A stretch of DNA of 38,481 nucleotides from positions 1 to 38,481 of the forward strand of contig NZ_JAKKFI010000124.1 in NCBI RefSeq assembly GCF_022230955.1. The letters are read 5' to 3'. Under the pieces are notes generated by a model. The model ran no database searches. It worked only from the letters and a program-made list of their open reading frames with translations, and had not been told where the DNA came from. Shown here one piece after another: positions 38,330-38,481 of the stretch. Source of the stretch: Micromonospora cabrerizensis (GTDB lineage Bacteria > Actinomycetota > Actinomycetes > Mycobacteriales > Micromonosporaceae). The translations under genes were made by a program, and so were the position numbers. Position 1 is the first letter of the stretch; the number at the start of each line of letters is the position of its first letter.

Positions 38330-38481
38330 TCAGGCGGTCGAGGGATGGTCCGCCGGTGGCTGACCGGCCCCGCCCAGCACGGCTGCGGCAGGCGGGCGAC
38401 GCGGCTCGGAGCCGGCGCGGCGGACCGGGCTGAAGAGACCGCCGACCGCGACCAGCAGGCACCCCGCTCCGGCCGCGAGCG
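38330..38481 (-). CDS. C-terminus of a probable membrane protein, partial
   Basis: A minus-strand frame enters from the right edge and stops at 38332-38330. Its last 49 residues read LAAGAGCLLVAVGGLFSPVR, a membrane helix followed by a basic residue, then a Pro/Ala-rich tail (EPRRPPAAAVLGGAG, ADHPSTA). The composition fits the last helix and cytoplasmic tail of a polytopic membrane protein. The family cannot be named from so little. Confidence 0.42.
   Translation of the reverse strand, partial: LAAGAGCLLVAVGGLFSPVRRAGSEPRRPPAAAVLGGAGQPPADHPSTA

Overview
The window is very GC-rich, uses GTG starts freely, has many 4-bp ATGA/GTGA gene overlaps and encodes proteins typical of actinomycetes: an SCO5389-family protein, a mycothiol-dependent maleylpyruvate-isomerase-family enzyme, DUF574 and DUF993 proteins. 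It looks like chromosome of a Micromonosporaceae member, probably Micromonospora or a relative; that placement is inference from protein style and from the repeat-rich intergenic DNA. No rRNA, tRNA, CRISPR array, integrase or insertion sequence was seen.

Layout. 1-1483: a 13-bp minisatellite, the SCO5389-like gene with a Zur-like box, then about 800 bp of repeats and palindromes without a gene. 1484-4597: a molybdate locus (HTH-Mop regulator, modA, modB, modC) in which every gene overlaps the next by 4 bp. 4744-6073: a RibD-C/DHFR-like reductase and a uridine-kinase-like P-loop enzyme. 6144-8949 (minus): a PIG-V-like mannosyltransferase, an EVE/PUA-like protein, a GNAT and a lone Phd/YefM-type protein. 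9129-10688 is an FAD oxidoreductase related to UDP-galactopyranose mutases, divergent from the mannosyltransferase. 10738-14534: small membrane, PH-like, PP2C-like, mycothiol-dependent and DUF574 methyltransferase genes. 14773-18237: one large secreted ThuA/sugar-dehydrogenase/PKD/CBM protein behind a clear promoter. 18609-24347: an NTF2-like protein, an orotate-phosphoribosyltransferase-like enzyme, a secreted subtilase, a cupin and a DUF302 protein. 24455-26014: a TPP-dependent acetolactate-synthase-like enzyme.

25983-36553 is the most interesting part. A LacI regulator with a translationally coupled APH-fold kinase faces away from two cupin genes and a seven-gene minus-strand run: an NMT1/THI5-type ABC transporter (permease, binding protein, ATPase), a Gfo/Idh/MocA dehydrogenase, a DUF993 aldolase-like protein, a sugar-isomerase-like TIM barrel and an NCS1-like permease. 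The enzymes suggest oxidation, isomerisation and cleavage of a polyol, sugar or glycoside. The transporters are of types more usual for small N-containing or heterocyclic compounds.

The cluster can be tied by sequence to the distant ThuA gene. The cupin promoter and the ThuA promoter both have TTGACG-N18-TA[CG]CGT followed, exactly 14 bp after the -10, by a GAAAGNNCTTTC operator. The ABC promoter has a close variant 4 bp after its -10, ten bases nearer. A single LacI regulon, with an extracellular enzyme feeding an uptake and catabolic operon, is the main hypothesis. 36605-37885 holds a secreted fasciclin protein and a GNAT. The right end holds a pair of inverted palindromic repeats, an orphan coding fragment and the end of a membrane-protein gene that runs off the window.
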